Source: DASRFR01 sp035651455 (GTDB lineage: Bacteria > Acidobacteriota > Terriglobia > Terriglobales > Acidobacteriaceae). From it: a stretch of 64,000 bases of DNA. The position numbers and the translations under genes were made by a program. The notes under the pieces were generated by a model. That model made no database searches. It saw only the letters and a program-made list of their open reading frames with translations, and was not told the DNA's origin. The stretch lies in the NCBI GenBank assembly GCA_035651455.1, contig DASRFR010000007.1, positions 1 to 64,000 on the forward strand, written 5' to 3'. Below, in pieces: positions 12,590 to 21,880 of the stretch; the first letter of the stretch is position 1; the number at the start of each line of letters is the position of its first letter.

Positions 12590-13875
12590 TGAAAGTCTTC
12601 AAGCGCCCAGGTAGTTCCTTTTACGCCTACAAGTTCCAGTACCGCGGCAAGGAATACTACCGTTCGACTGGAACCGAGAACCGGCGCGAGGCCGAATCGA
12701 TCGCGGCGGCGGCGCGGGCCCGCGTCTTGCGCCAAGCCGCCGGACTGGAGGAGCCCGAGCAGCAAAGAAAAACCAACGGCCAGCCTGAATCGCGAAAAAC
12801 TCCTCCCACGCTGCGCGAATTTCAAGCCACATTCAACGATTGGGTTGGGACCGCAAAGGCAGAGCAGAAACGTACGGTCAAGTTCTACCACGAGAGCTAC
12901 CAGAAGCTCCTCACCTACGGACCGTGGGCCGATCTCCGGCTGGACCAGATCGACGAATCTCATATCGAAAGATTCAAGATGTGGGCCTTGAAGCTCGGTG
13001 GACGCCGCAACAACGGAAAGCCGACGCCGGTGACCAAGACGACGGTGAACCGCTATCTTGCCACTTTGCGCAAGGCCCTGCGTTACGCCAACCTCAAGCT
13101 CAAGCTCATCGACAAGGTGCCGATTGTCGATCAGTACGGCAGGGACGAAGGAGCCGAGCGCGAGACCGATTACGTGTTCTCGGCGTCCGAATACATCGCC
13201 TGGATCATGACGGCCGACGAGCCCTTGCGTTCGGCCTCGATTCTCGCGCGCCATTCCGGAATCTGCCGCAACGAAATGCTGATGCTGATGAAGGACTGCG
13301 TGCGATTCTATCCAGAGCCGCTCGACGACGCGAACGTGTGCGGTGAGCTTACAATCAAGCGAGGATTGAAACGGCGCGCGCGCAAACGAAAGCTGGTCAT
13401 CGACCCTGAAATGAAAGAAGGACTCGAATCGCTCCTCCGGCAGTCGCGGTGCGATTACGTGTTCACGAGCCCACAGGACCCGGCCACACAGCTTGCCCCA
13501 TGGGTGCTCGAGACGCAGATCACCAGAGTGCGCAAGAAAATCTCAACGCACCCTGACGCCGGCCTGCATGCGCTGCGGCACACGTTTCTTACCGAAGCCG
13601 GCGAGTATACGGACCCATTTACTTTGCAGTACGTGGCAGGACACGATACCATTAAGACGACCATGCGCTACGTGCATCCACGCGAAGATGCGGTGGAGAA
13701 GTTGTTCGCGCGGCTGGGGAACCTGCCGCGGCCGGAGATTCGTGTAGAATGCAAAAGGTCGGTGCAAAATCCGGTGCAGCCGGGGGTGCCCTCAGACACC
13801 GATCTTGCTAAACTATTGAGTGCATGGCAGTTACAGAGTGCGGAAGTGGTGGAACTGGCAGACACACCATCTTGA
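12589..13875 (+). CDS. tyrosine recombinase (integrase) of the island
   Basis: The 428-residue product is a tyrosine site-specific recombinase. The N-terminal arm-binding and SAM-like core-binding regions occupy about residues 1-190. In the catalytic domain I see Arg227 (GICRNEM), HALRH (327-331), GH (351-352) and the nucleophile Tyr361 (MRYVHP). The last 12 codons lie inside tRNA-Leu(GAG), and the stop TGA is formed by bases 33-35 of its anticodon loop. This means the C-terminus is set by the integration site, and a different tail would exist in the excised circle. The protein is expected to integrate the island at this tRNA-Leu. Confidence 0.92.
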   Translation: MKVFKRPGSSFYAYKFQYRGKEYYRSTGTENRREAESIAAAARARVLRQAAGLEEPEQQRKTNGQPESRKTPPTLREFQATFNDWVGTAKAEQKRTVKFYHESYQKLLTYGPWADLRLDQIDESHIERFKMWALKLGGRRNNGKPTPVTKTTVNRYLATLRKALRYANLKLKLIDKVPIVDQYGRDEGAERETDYVFSASEYIAWIMTADEPLRSASILARHSGICRNEMLMLMKDCVRFYPEPLDDANVCGELTIKRGLKRRARKRKLVIDPEMKEGLESLLRQSRCDYVFTSPQDPATQLAPWVLETQITRVRKKISTHPDAGLHALRHTFLTEAGEYTDPFTLQYVAGHDTIKTTMRYVHPREDAVEKLFARLGNLPRPEIRVECKRSVQNPVQPGVPSDTDLAKLLSAWQLQSAEVVELADTPS

Positions 13876-13924
13876 GGGGGTGGCGCCGAAAGGCGTGGGG
13901 GTTCAAATCCCCCCTTCCGCACCA
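13840..13924 (+). tRNA. tRNA-Leu (GAG), probable attachment site
   Basis: Acceptor GCGGAAG/CTTCCGC, anticodon stem CCATC/GGTGG with loop TTGAGGG (GAG), long variable arm TGGCGCCGAAAGGCGT region, T-arm GGGGG-TTCAAAT-CCCCC, discriminator A, CCA encoded. It is a normal class II Leu tRNA, unlike the two island Leu tRNAs. Overlap with the integrase end marks it as attB/attR. Confidence 0.94.
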
Positions 13925-13981
13925 TGATTTCAATTCCGAAAGGAAACCGGTTCGGCCTGTTAAGGCTGCGTTGAATTCAAC

Positions 13982-14314
13982 ATGATTATTCTCATTACCA
14001 TTGTCCACATCATTGTTTGTTTCTTTCTGATCATCGTGGTGCTGCTGCAGAGCGGGAAGAGCGGCGACATCGCGGCCGCGTTTGGCGGCATGGGCAGCCA
14101 GACTGCATTCGGTCCTCGCGGGGCCGCCACTGCGCTTTCCAAGGCCACAACCTGGTCGGCCATCATCTTCATGGTGACCTCGATTACGCTTTCGGTCTAT
14201 GCCTCGCGCAAGTCCGGTTCGAACTCGGTGCTGCAGGGTATCAAGCCGTCGTCGACCAACTCGAAGCCGGCCGCGCCGGCCGCGCCCGCAACGCCGCCCC
14301 CGGCTCAGAAATAG
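13982..14314 (+). CDS. secG: preprotein translocase subunit SecG
   Basis: SecG is the small third subunit of the SecYEG channel and helps SecA-driven export across the inner membrane. The 110-residue product has two membrane helices (about 2-19 and 57-75) separated by the family loop LLQSGKSGDIAAAFGG with GSQTAFG following. The Ala/Pro-rich C-terminal tail is common in acidobacterial and other GC-rich SecG. It is the first chromosomal gene after the tRNA-Leu attachment site. Confidence 0.93.
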   Translation: MIILITIVHIIVCFFLIIVVLLQSGKSGDIAAAFGGMGSQTAFGPRGAATALSKATTWSAIIFMVTSITLSVYASRKSGSNSVLQGIKPSSTNSKPAAPAAPATPPPAQK

Positions 14315-14364
14315 TCGCTGGTCGTTGGCCTGATGCCAGCGGCCAAGAGCCAATAACAGCCTCT

Positions 14365-14997
14365 ATGATCCACGAAATCTTTCCCGTTGGCCCCCTCCAG
14401 TGCAACTGCTCCATTATTGGAGACGAGACCACACGCGAGGCCATGGTGATCGATCCGGGTGATGACATCGACGATCTCCTCGCCCTGGTGCGCAAACACA
14501 ACCTGCAGGTAAAACAAATCGTTATCACCCACGCGCACATCGATCACGTCGGCGGCGCCATGAAGCTGAAGGCGGCGACCGGCGCTCCCATTCTACTGAA
14601 TGAAAACGACTACGAACTGCTCAGGATGCTCGACAGCCAGGCGGTCTGGGTTGGAATGCGCTCGCCGGGACAGGTCGCAATTGATCAGAGCGTCAAGCAA
14701 GCCGACACGCTTCAGGCGGGATCGCTCTCTGCCGAAGTGCTGCACACGCCCGGTCATACCGAGGGCAGCATCTGCCTCTACTTTTCCGCGGAAAGCAAGT
14801 TGATCGCGGGAGATACCTTGTTTGCGGGAAGCATCGGCCGCACCGACCTTCCGGGCGGCTCGATGAAGAAGATCATTAACTCTCTGCATGGGAAGCTGCT
14901 GGCCTTGCCCGACGAGACCATTGTCGTCCCGGGACACGGCCCGCTCACCACCATCGGCGAGGAGCGCCAGAGCAATCCCTTTCTGATCAAGCCCTGA
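14365..14997 (+). CDS. MBL-fold metallohydrolase (glyoxalase II-like)
   Basis: The 210-residue product has the metallo-beta-lactamase core: THAHIDHVGG (metal ligands HxHxDH), HTPGHTEGS (His ligand), AGDTLF (bridging Asp) and the final VPGHGP His. This group includes hydroxyacylglutathione hydrolase-like thioesterases that act on cytoplasmic thioesters. ATG 14365 gives the family's typical start, in which the first strand leads to a NCSIIGD segment. It ends directly against the convergent enoyl-CoA hydratase gene. Substrate is not determined by the motifs. Confidence 0.88.
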   Translation: MIHEIFPVGPLQCNCSIIGDETTREAMVIDPGDDIDDLLALVRKHNLQVKQIVITHAHIDHVGGAMKLKAATGAPILLNENDYELLRMLDSQAVWVGMRSPGQVAIDQSVKQADTLQAGSLSAEVLHTPGHTEGSICLYFSAESKLIAGDTLFAGSIGRTDLPGGSMKKIINSLHGKLLALPDETIVVPGHGPLTTIGEERQSNPFLIKP

Positions 14998-15747
14998 TCA
15001 CTTCTTCAGCTTGGCGGCCAAGCCACGCAGCACGGACTGCGTCTCCTCGTTCCACCATTGATCGGCCACTAAATCCACTTCATCGACCATGGCCTTGTCG
15101 CAGATCTCCGCCAGGTCGGCGCGCGCGTCGGCCCTGGTTCCCTCCATGGCAAAACGAGGCAGTTTCAACAATTCCTCGCACCATGCCACTGCCCGCGGCA
15201 GAACCAATTCCTGGGCTACCACTTCGTCCACCAGCCCCATGGTCAAGGCCTGTTGCGGGGACAAAATCCGTCCTGTGACCGCTAGCTGCTCGGCATTTCG
15301 AGTTCCCACCAAACGCCGGAGCGCTGCGTAAATTACAGGAGGAAGTCGCAGCCCAACCTGCACTTCATTCAGTCCCAGCTTCCAATTGCCCTCCGCAGCG
15401 ATTCTCCAGTCGCAGAAGATTGCCAACACCGTCCCGCCTGCCGGGGCATGGCCCGCGACGGCCGCCGCGATGGGAATTGGAGACGATCCGAGGGCGCCCA
15501 GCAACTGGTAAAACTCTCGCCAGACCGCATTCATGCCCGTACGGTCGAGTGTCAGCAATTGCGGAACGTCCAGCCCGGCCGAGAACATGCCCGGTGAGCC
15601 GGACAGCACCATGGCTCGCACCCCTTCCCGCGGGGCCGCGGTAACGGCGCGCCGCAGGACAGAGATCAAGTCTGCGGAAAGAGCGTTGGCAGGCGGACGG
15701 CGCAACCTCAACTCGCGAACTTCCCCGTGCTCGACGATGTCAATCAT
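14998..15747 (-). CDS. enoyl-CoA hydratase/isomerase family protein
   Basis: The 249-residue product has the crotonase fold: the oxyanion-hole strand MVLSGSPGMFSAGLDV near residues 46-61 and the second oxyanion segment AGHAPAGGTVLAIFCDWRIAAE near 93-114. These enzymes process acyl-CoA esters; the glutamates typical of true hydratases are not obvious, so isomerase or another crotonase activity is possible. Its ATG overlaps the stop of the upstream VOC gene (ATGA), placing it last in a minus-strand operon with the VOC protein and an aminotransferase. Confidence 0.85.
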   Translation of the reverse strand: MIDIVEHGEVRELRLRRPPANALSADLISVLRRAVTAAPREGVRAMVLSGSPGMFSAGLDVPQLLTLDRTGMNAVWREFYQLLGALGSSPIPIAAAVAGHAPAGGTVLAIFCDWRIAAEGNWKLGLNEVQVGLRLPPVIYAALRRLVGTRNAEQLAVTGRILSPQQALTMGLVDEVVAQELVLPRAVAWCEELLKLPRFAMEGTRADARADLAEICDKAMVDEVDLVADQWWNEETQSVLRGLAAKLKK

Positions 15748-16538
15748 GGCTTACGCGCGGTCTGGAACAGAGCAAACACAGCCCGTTGCGGATCTCCGAT
15801 CACTGACATGGTTCCGACGTTCTCTAGAAACATCGGCTCCAGGTAAAGATTCGCCCCCAACTCCTTCGCCTTGGCCGCGCTCGCCGCACAATCGGAAACC
15901 TGGAAGTAAGGCAGCCAATGCGGCGGCGCATTGGGGTTCTGGTGCTCCGGCGGCAGAATCCCTCCGATGAAGTCTTCCCCGTTCTTGATATGCAAGTAGC
16001 CCGATTGCGGATCGTCGTCTTTGTCTGCAACGATCTCCCAGCCAAACAGGTCAGAATAAAATTTTCCGGCTCGTTCCCGGTCCGGTGTGCCCAGGTCCGC
16101 CCAGCAAAGGGTTCCATCGGTATCCTTAATTCCAATTCCAATACCACCTTTCGCCTGCCAGATCGAGAAGATGGCGCCAGTCGGGTCCTGAATCACCGCC
16201 ATCCTGCCGAATGTTCCCACGTCGAAAGGGGGTGCGCACACCTTGGCCCCTAATTCAGAAGCGCGTTTTGCGGTGTCGTCTGCATTCTCGACCGCCACAT
16301 AGATCATCCAGTGCGGAGGGACGCCTTGTGCGCGTTCCTCGGCACGGAGCGTATAGCCGGCCGCTGCGTCTTTTCCCTCGAGTTGAAACAGGGTGTAGGT
16401 GAAGTCGGGACCCATTGGCATATCGCGGACCGCCCAGCCGAACAGCTGTGAATAAAATCTCTTTGCGGCGTCTTGATCGGTGGTTGCCAGCTCGATCCAG
16501 CAGAACGATCCCGGGCGGTGCTTCTCAATGATTGTCAT
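15744..16538 (-). CDS. VOC-family (glyoxalase/bleomycin-type) protein, two domains
   Basis: The product (264 residues from ATG 16538, 271 from ATG 16559) contains two vicinal-oxygen-chelate units. Each begins with a G-x-FCWIEL or GTLCWADL strand and an A-x-FYS-LFGW motif (near 25 and 155), and later FSIWQ or FALFQ ends the unit. This is the layout of CFP-30B/hydroxylase-like VOC proteins; the biochemical role is generally unknown. It is coupled by a 4-base overlap to the enoyl-CoA hydratase gene. The downstream start was chosen because family members begin with a short strand leading into the HxPGSFCW segment. Confidence 0.85.
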   Translation of the reverse strand: MTIIEKHRPGSFCWIELATTDQDAAKRFYSQLFGWAVRDMPMGPDFTYTLFQLEGKDAAAGYTLRAEERAQGVPPHWMIYVAVENADDTAKRASELGAKVCAPPFDVGTFGRMAVIQDPTGAIFSIWQAKGGIGIGIKDTDGTLCWADLGTPDRERAGKFYSDLFGWEIVADKDDDPQSGYLHIKNGEDFIGGILPPEHQNPNAPPHWLPYFQVSDCAASAAKAKELGANLYLEPMFLENVGTMSVIGDPQRAVFALFQTARKP

Positions 16539-16623
16539 GGCGGGAGAAGTATAAGCCATACCGGCGTGGCGACAGATGTGCAGCCGGGTTCAACATTCCG
16601 TCTCGAATGTGATGTTTCGAAAT

Positions 16624-17787
16624 TTAGCTCTCGAAGTGTTCCAGCACCCGCGCAATTCCCTGTCGAAAGCGGACAGGCGGTGTGATCAAGCTGACCACCA
16701 GGTACCCGTCCATCGCAAAGTCGTAGAAATGCCCCGGATGCACCAACACACCCTGCTCTCTCATAAGTGAAATCGCCAGTTCTTCATCCGGCTGCGTCGC
16801 CGGGACTCGAAGCACCGCATACCATCCGCCTTCCACGTCCAGTCGCGTACAGGGCTTCTGCTTACTGAGTTGGCGATCGAGTTCCTCCAGGTTCATGCGC
16901 GCCCGGTCCAGCAGCAGCGATTGCACCTGCTTGCGTTGCCCGAGCAGCGTCGGCGCCGCCCACTGAATCGGAGCATTCACTGACAGGTAGGTATCGGCGA
17001 TCACCTCGAGCCTGTCCAGCGCGTCTTGCTTGCGAATCCCGCCGGCCACGATCCACGACAACTTCATCTGTGGCAGGCACGAGATTTTCGACAGCCCGCT
17101 CAATGTGAACGTCAGCGTCTCTTCGCTACCGGCAAAAGTCGGGCGGCGGGTGCCATCCAGCGAATAATCCAGAAAGACCTCATCCACAATGAGTGACAGG
17201 TTGTATTCGCTGCAGAACGCATTCAAACTCGCGCGTTCGCTTTCCCCTGCATACGAGCCCGTGGGATTGTTCGGATGCACCACCACAACGCCGCGCGTAC
17301 GGTGATTCACTGCCTTGTAGAGCGAGGGAAAATCAACTTGCCAGCCATGGTCATAGATCAGGGGATAGGGCGCCAGCTTCACATCCTGAAGTTCCGCGAG
17401 AAAATCAAAGAGCGGGTAGCTCGGCTTGGGCACCAGGAGTTCGTCCCCGGGGTTGCACAACAACCGGAAGACGTAAGAGTAACCCTCGCTCGTGCTGGTA
17501 GTGAGGATTACGTCTTCGGGGTCGAGTTGGTACAGCTCATGCTCCTCGCGGTAGTACGACGCGACGGCCTGCCGCGCGCTGAGCAAGCCTTTGGGCTGCG
17601 GGTCATAGTCCATCGATCGCGGTGATGCCAGCGACCCGAGGATCAGGTCCGTGTCGTAGTACAACTCAGCACGGGTAGGATTGGAAACAGTAAGGTCGAG
17701 CAGCTCCGCCCCGGCCAAGGCAGCTTCCCTTTGCGCCTGCGTGAACCGGTTCAGCGCCAGTTTCCAATCCGTGCGATCAGAGAACAT
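16624..17787 (-). CDS. class I/II PLP-dependent aminotransferase
   Basis: The 387-residue product is a fold-type I aminotransferase. It shows LTVSNPTRAEL near the N-terminus, the cofactor-binding TSTSEGYSYVF, VVHPNNPTGSY (about residue 172), the Asp-containing LIVDEVFLDYS, and the PLP lysine in LSGLSK followed by MKLSWIVAGG. Substrate is not evident. The start ATG 17787 matches the usual N-terminal helix. It is the first gene of a minus-strand group with VOC and enoyl-CoA hydratase genes, divergent from the second aminotransferase gene. Confidence 0.87.
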   Translation of the reverse strand: MFSDRTDWKLALNRFTQAQREAALAGAELLDLTVSNPTRAELYYDTDLILGSLASPRSMDYDPQPKGLLSARQAVASYYREEHELYQLDPEDVILTTSTSEGYSYVFRLLCNPGDELLVPKPSYPLFDFLAELQDVKLAPYPLIYDHGWQVDFPSLYKAVNHRTRGVVVVHPNNPTGSYAGESERASLNAFCSEYNLSLIVDEVFLDYSLDGTRRPTFAGSEETLTFTLSGLSKISCLPQMKLSWIVAGGIRKQDALDRLEVIADTYLSVNAPIQWAAPTLLGQRKQVQSLLLDRARMNLEELDRQLSKQKPCTRLDVEGGWYAVLRVPATQPDEELAISLMREQGVLVHPGHFYDFAMDGYLVVSLITPPVRFRQGIARVLEHFES

Positions 17788-17989
17788 GCCGGATCATCAT
17801 AATGGACAGCGGCGGAAAGCGACTTTCAGGTCACAACCGCATGTGATCCGCTTCTTAGACATCCTCCCCTCGATCAGGAACAATAGGACTGTCCGCTTTC
17901 TCTTGCTGAATCCTCGTGTCCCCTGCGGTTGTTCAGGGGGCAGGACACAAAGACAGCGCTCCACACTCTCCAGCCATCTTGGAGGTATA

Positions 17990-19201
17990 ATGACCACCTT
18001 TGCCACTATGGAACCCGTTACTACGCAATATGAACTCCGCCTCGCCGAACGCATGTCGCGCCTCGGTACCGAAACCGCTTTCGAGGTCCTGAATAAAGCC
18101 CGCGCGCTCGAACGCCAGGGCAAGAACATCATTCACCTCGAAATCGGCGAACCCGACTTCGACACGCCCAAGAACATCGTCGAATCCGCTGTCACGGCCT
18201 TGCACAAAGGCTGGACCCACTACGGCCCGTCCGCCGGACTTCCCGAGCTGCGGCAAGCGATCGCGCAGGAAGTCAGCCAGACCCGTGGCGTCGAGGTCAC
18301 CGCCGACGAGGTCGTGGTTGTTCCGGGCGGCAAGCCGATTATCTTTTTCAGCATCCTGGCCTTGTGCGACGAAGGCGACGAAGTCATCTATCCCAACCCC
18401 GGCTTCCCCATTTACGAGTCGATGATTCACTACGTCGGCGGCCATGCCGTCCCGATCCGGCTCAAGGAAGAAAAGGATTTCGGCCTAGACGTCGACGAAC
18501 TCGCTTCCCTCATTACCGATCGCACCAAGCTGATTATCATCAACTCGCCGCAGAATCCCACCGGTGGGGTGCTCAACAAGCAGCAGATTCGCGATATCGC
18601 CGAAGCCATCGGCGACCGCAACATCATGGTGCTGTCGGACGAAATTTACAGCCGTCTGCTCTTCGAAGGCGAGCACTACTCCATCATGTCGGTGCCAGGC
18701 TTCAAGGAGCGCACTATCCTGCTCGATGGTTTCTCCAAGACTTACGCCATGACCGGATGGCGCATGGGATATGGCGTGATGCGCCCAGACCTCGCTACGC
18801 ATATCACGCGCCTCATGACTAACTCTAATTCCTGCACTGCCAGCTTCACCCAGGTCGCGGGCATTGAAGCCATCAAGGGAGATCAGTCGTCGGTCGATCA
18901 CATGCGCGACGAATTTCAGAAGCGCCGCGACGTGTTTGTGGCCGGCCTGAACAAGATCAAAGGCTTCTCTTGCCGCATGCCGAAAGGAGCGTTCTACACG
19001 TTCCCGAACATCACGGGAACGGGATGGAAGTCGAAGAAGCTGGCTGATGCTTTGCTCGAAGATGCGGGAGTGGCATGCCTGTCAGGCACGGCGTTCGGCG
19101 ATTTCGGAGAAGGTTATCTGCGATTCAGCATTGCCAATTCGCTGGATAACTTGAATGGCGCTCTCCAACGCATCGATGCTTGGACCAAGAAAAACCTATA
19201 A
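17990..19201 (+). CDS. aspartate-type aminotransferase (class I)
   Basis: The 403-residue product contains the family motifs LEIGEPDFDTP, THYGPSAGLPELRQAI, the cofactor region VVPGGKPIIFF, NSPQNPTGGVL, SDEIYSRLLF, the PLP-lysine segment GFSKTYAMTGWRMGY, and a substrate-carboxylate Arg in YLRFSIAN near the end. It likely transfers the amino group between aspartate or a related amino acid and 2-oxoglutarate. ATG 17990 was chosen because GGAGG precedes it by four bases; earlier in-frame starts would extend through non-conserved sequence. A strong terminator follows. Confidence 0.9.
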   Translation: MTTFATMEPVTTQYELRLAERMSRLGTETAFEVLNKARALERQGKNIIHLEIGEPDFDTPKNIVESAVTALHKGWTHYGPSAGLPELRQAIAQEVSQTRGVEVTADEVVVVPGGKPIIFFSILALCDEGDEVIYPNPGFPIYESMIHYVGGHAVPIRLKEEKDFGLDVDELASLITDRTKLIIINSPQNPTGGVLNKQQIRDIAEAIGDRNIMVLSDEIYSRLLFEGEHYSIMSVPGFKERTILLDGFSKTYAMTGWRMGYGVMRPDLATHITRLMTNSNSCTASFTQVAGIEAIKGDQSSVDHMRDEFQKRRDVFVAGLNKIKGFSCRMPKGAFYTFPNITGTGWKSKKLADALLEDAGVACLSGTAFGDFGEGYLRFSIANSLDNLNGALQRIDAWTKKNL

Positions 19202-19216
19202 GTCTGTGATCTCACA

Positions 19217-19249
19217 AAGCCCCGTGGCCACATAGGTCCGGGGCTTTTT
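19217..19249 (+). terminator. rho-independent terminator
   Basis: The stem AAGCCCCG/CGGGGCTT with a 14-nt loop and a T5 tail lies 15 bases after the aminotransferase stop codon. Confidence 0.85.
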
Positions 19250-19436
19250 GTTGTGTGAAACTTTTGGAAAGATACAAGTGGTCTTGTAACTTGCGCTCAA
19301 GCAACCACTGTGATGCAGAGTGAAAGATTGCAATGCATTCTGCTTGACGGCAAACGCGGACGAGCACATACTTTCCGGGCTGATTCGGATCGTCTGATGG
19401 CCTTAGCATTGATGATCTCGGAATCGGAGGCTCGCA

Positions 19437-20345
19437 ATGAAATCCCTTGCAGGTTCTGTCCTCATCGGTCTTCTCAAGCAGACGCTTGCATTGTTGTTTC
19501 TCGTCCTTTGCGCGGCGCTGGCGTTCTCGCAAGAGCAAGGGTCCGCAGCGCAGATCAAGACCATCTTCCCGACGTTTACCACGATTGACTTGCCGGGGGC
19601 GGGCGTTACGGGCATCTCCGCCATCAACAAAGCCGGCGACATGGTCGGGTCATTCGGTCAGTCCAACAGTGGACCCATCTCCGGTTTTCTGTATCGCAGC
19701 GGGACGTTCACCTACTTCGACTACCCGGGAGAGACTGTAACGGTGTCCAATGGAATCAACGATGTTGGTCTAATTTCGGGCTATGCTGGCCAGGAGCCGG
19801 TATATGGATTCACCTACGATGGGACGAACTTCACGACAGTAACAGTTGGTAGTGATACCGCCACCTTTGTTAGAGGCATCAATAATGCTGGCGCATTGGT
19901 GGGCGGGGCGGGTACCATCTACACGACTACGGGATTCGAGAGGATCGGCACGCGGGTGAAAAGTCTTGGAATCCCCGGCCAGTGGGTGTATGTCGAGGCT
20001 GCGGGCATCAACAACTTGGGCCAAATCGCGGGCTTTACCGACTCGCTCGGCTTTAAGTGTGCCGGGGGCAAGTGCCAAACATTGGCCGTTCCTGGGGCAA
20101 CACAGACTTCTGCCGAGGGCATCAATGACGCTGGTGTAATCGTTGGTTGGTACCTCTCGGGAAGCTGCGATTGCGGCTTTTTACTCAAGGGCGGAAAGTT
20201 TCTTTCGTTTAAGTACCCCGGGGCGGCGTTTACAGAAGCCCAGGGCATTAACAACTCGGGGCAGGTCGTGGGTTCTTACACTTTCGACTTCACGACGTAT
20301 CACGGCTTCGTGACCAACCCAATCACCGTAGCAGATTTGCAATAA
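19437..20345 (+). CDS. secreted HAF-repeat protein
   Basis: The 302-residue product starts with a signal peptide (basic start, hydrophobic core to about residue 25, LAFSQ). The rest is built of repeats with the pattern GIN-x-x-G-x-(I/V)-x-G, e.g. GINDVGLISGY, GINNAGALVGG, GINNLGQIAGF, GINDAGVIVGW and GINNSGQVVGS. These are HAF/extracellular-repeat units that presumably form a beta-propeller-like structure. Such proteins are abundant in acidobacteria; function is unknown. GGAGG lies upstream of ATG 19437. Confidence 0.82.
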   Translation: MKSLAGSVLIGLLKQTLALLFLVLCAALAFSQEQGSAAQIKTIFPTFTTIDLPGAGVTGISAINKAGDMVGSFGQSNSGPISGFLYRSGTFTYFDYPGETVTVSNGINDVGLISGYAGQEPVYGFTYDGTNFTTVTVGSDTATFVRGINNAGALVGGAGTIYTTTGFERIGTRVKSLGIPGQWVYVEAAGINNLGQIAGFTDSLGFKCAGGKCQTLAVPGATQTSAEGINDAGVIVGWYLSGSCDCGFLLKGGKFLSFKYPGAAFTEAQGINNSGQVVGSYTFDFTTYHGFVTNPITVADLQ

Positions 20346-20403
20346 CTAGGGGTCGGTGGCAGGGGACGCTGCAATCCCTGCCACCTTTGCCAGTAAAAAG
20401 CCG

Positions 20404-21880
20404 CTATTGCTGTCTCCAGCCCTGGACGAACTGCGAACCCCCATGTCCTGTATCTTTGGTAAAAAATGTGACCATCTGACCTGCTGCCTTGAAGGCACCT
20501 TTTGCGCTAGGGTGGGTGAAGTCACCCCAATACGTGGTTTGATTATTCGGGTCGCCGAAGCGCACGTCGCGCTCACCATTGCACGGTGAAAATTGACCCG
20601 ACTGTCCATTGCACCAAAATAATCCATCGAACTGTCTGGGCTTATCGGCATCCGCCCACAGGTACGGTCCCCAGTCGAACCAGGGTGCGCTACTTGAGTC
20701 TACGGATCCGGAGGCACCGTTCGCGTCTGGCGCTCCGTTGATCTGCGCGACGATAAGTCGTTGCACAGCAAAGGCCTCCTCATGTATGCATATGGCTCGG
20801 GGCTGAGGCAGCCATGCGCTGTTCCATTGGCATAGCCTCCGTAAATCCGGGTGCTGAGAAAGACTTGCTTCAAGTTGGGATACGGCATGGGGTAGTGCGT
20901 CTGAACACCGTTCACCGTGACCGTTGCCCCCTGCTTCAGATAGCGCAGGATATTTCCCAACGCCTGCTCCTCGAGAACGGCATTGGGGATCATCCCCAGA
21001 TTCGGGTCACAATATTGGAACTTGAGGTCGCAATTGGGATTGCCCAACGACGACTTGAGATACAGCACCTGCACCTGCCAGGGATCGTAGTGGTTGTGGG
21101 TCAGGGCTTGCGCCGTCGCGTCCCAGTCACACGCAGCATCCCACTGCGGAAGACCCGGCACTCCACAGGGATGGGTCGCGAAGCCGCCCGTCGGATACCC
21201 ATTTGGATCCCAATGATCCAAAGTCTGGTCGCCGACGGCTGCGTTGAAGAAGACAACGTTCTGACTAACCAAGTTCTGAGAATAGACCTGCTGAAGAAAT
21301 GACTGCTGCAACACTCCGTCATTCGAGGCGTAAGGGTTGTAGGGTACTTGGGAAGAGTTGGTGGCATCCAGGTTGGGACAGCCTTGGTAGAACGTGGCAC
21401 AGGGTTGCCCCGGAAGTGGGTGTGGCGGCTGCCCTTGGGGATTTCTTTGCCAAATATCTTCGACCCCGCCGCAAACCTCGATTTCACAGTTGGAAAAGCC
21501 GGCCACGACCATGACGATAGCTGGGGCCCTTCCATTTAAGCAGGAAGGCGGCATAGAGTGATCCGAGCAAAGAGGCGTCACGCTGTTTCCGAGGTTTACT
21601 CCCGTTTGCGCGTGAGTTAAGGCCAGGCCTGAGCTTTCGCTGTTTCCGAAAGCGCCGTATAGGCTGATGACGTTACCGGCTTGATCTCCATAAGATGGAC
21701 ACCCCTGGGTGCAGTCGGCATCCACGAACGGCTTGTTGCGAGTGTTCCAGGTTGAACGCTCGTTGGACAGCTGGTGGCCGGAGGAACTCCCCCAGCTTCC
21801 GGTGTGCAAGGCACTTGGGCGAAGGCTTGGCAAGCGGTGAGAACTGCAAACAACAGCAAGCTGCGGCATAGCCACTTCAT
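20404..21880 (-). pseudogene. secreted protein (SGNH-hydrolase-like) broken by two frameshifts
   Basis: Three minus-strand frames join into one protein of about 490 residues. A signal peptide frame starts at ATG 21880 (MKWLCRSLLLFAVLTACQAF), a main frame follows from about 21755 to 20785, and a C-terminal frame runs to 20404. Shifts lie near 21755 (after a TSCPT-like segment) and near 20785 (after SPEPYAY). The C-terminal GDFTHPS segment could be the Asp-His pair of an SGNH-type hydrolase; this is uncertain. The frames are otherwise free of stops, so the damage is recent or reflects sequencing errors. A convergent gap of only 58 bases separates it from the HAF gene. Confidence 0.7.

Noticed and set aside
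1..13924. Prophage or jumbo-phage origin of the tRNA array
   Set aside because: No capsid, terminase, portal, tail, lysis or replication gene is present; the integrase/Xis pair fits a genomic island better. A phage remnant left of the window cannot be excluded.
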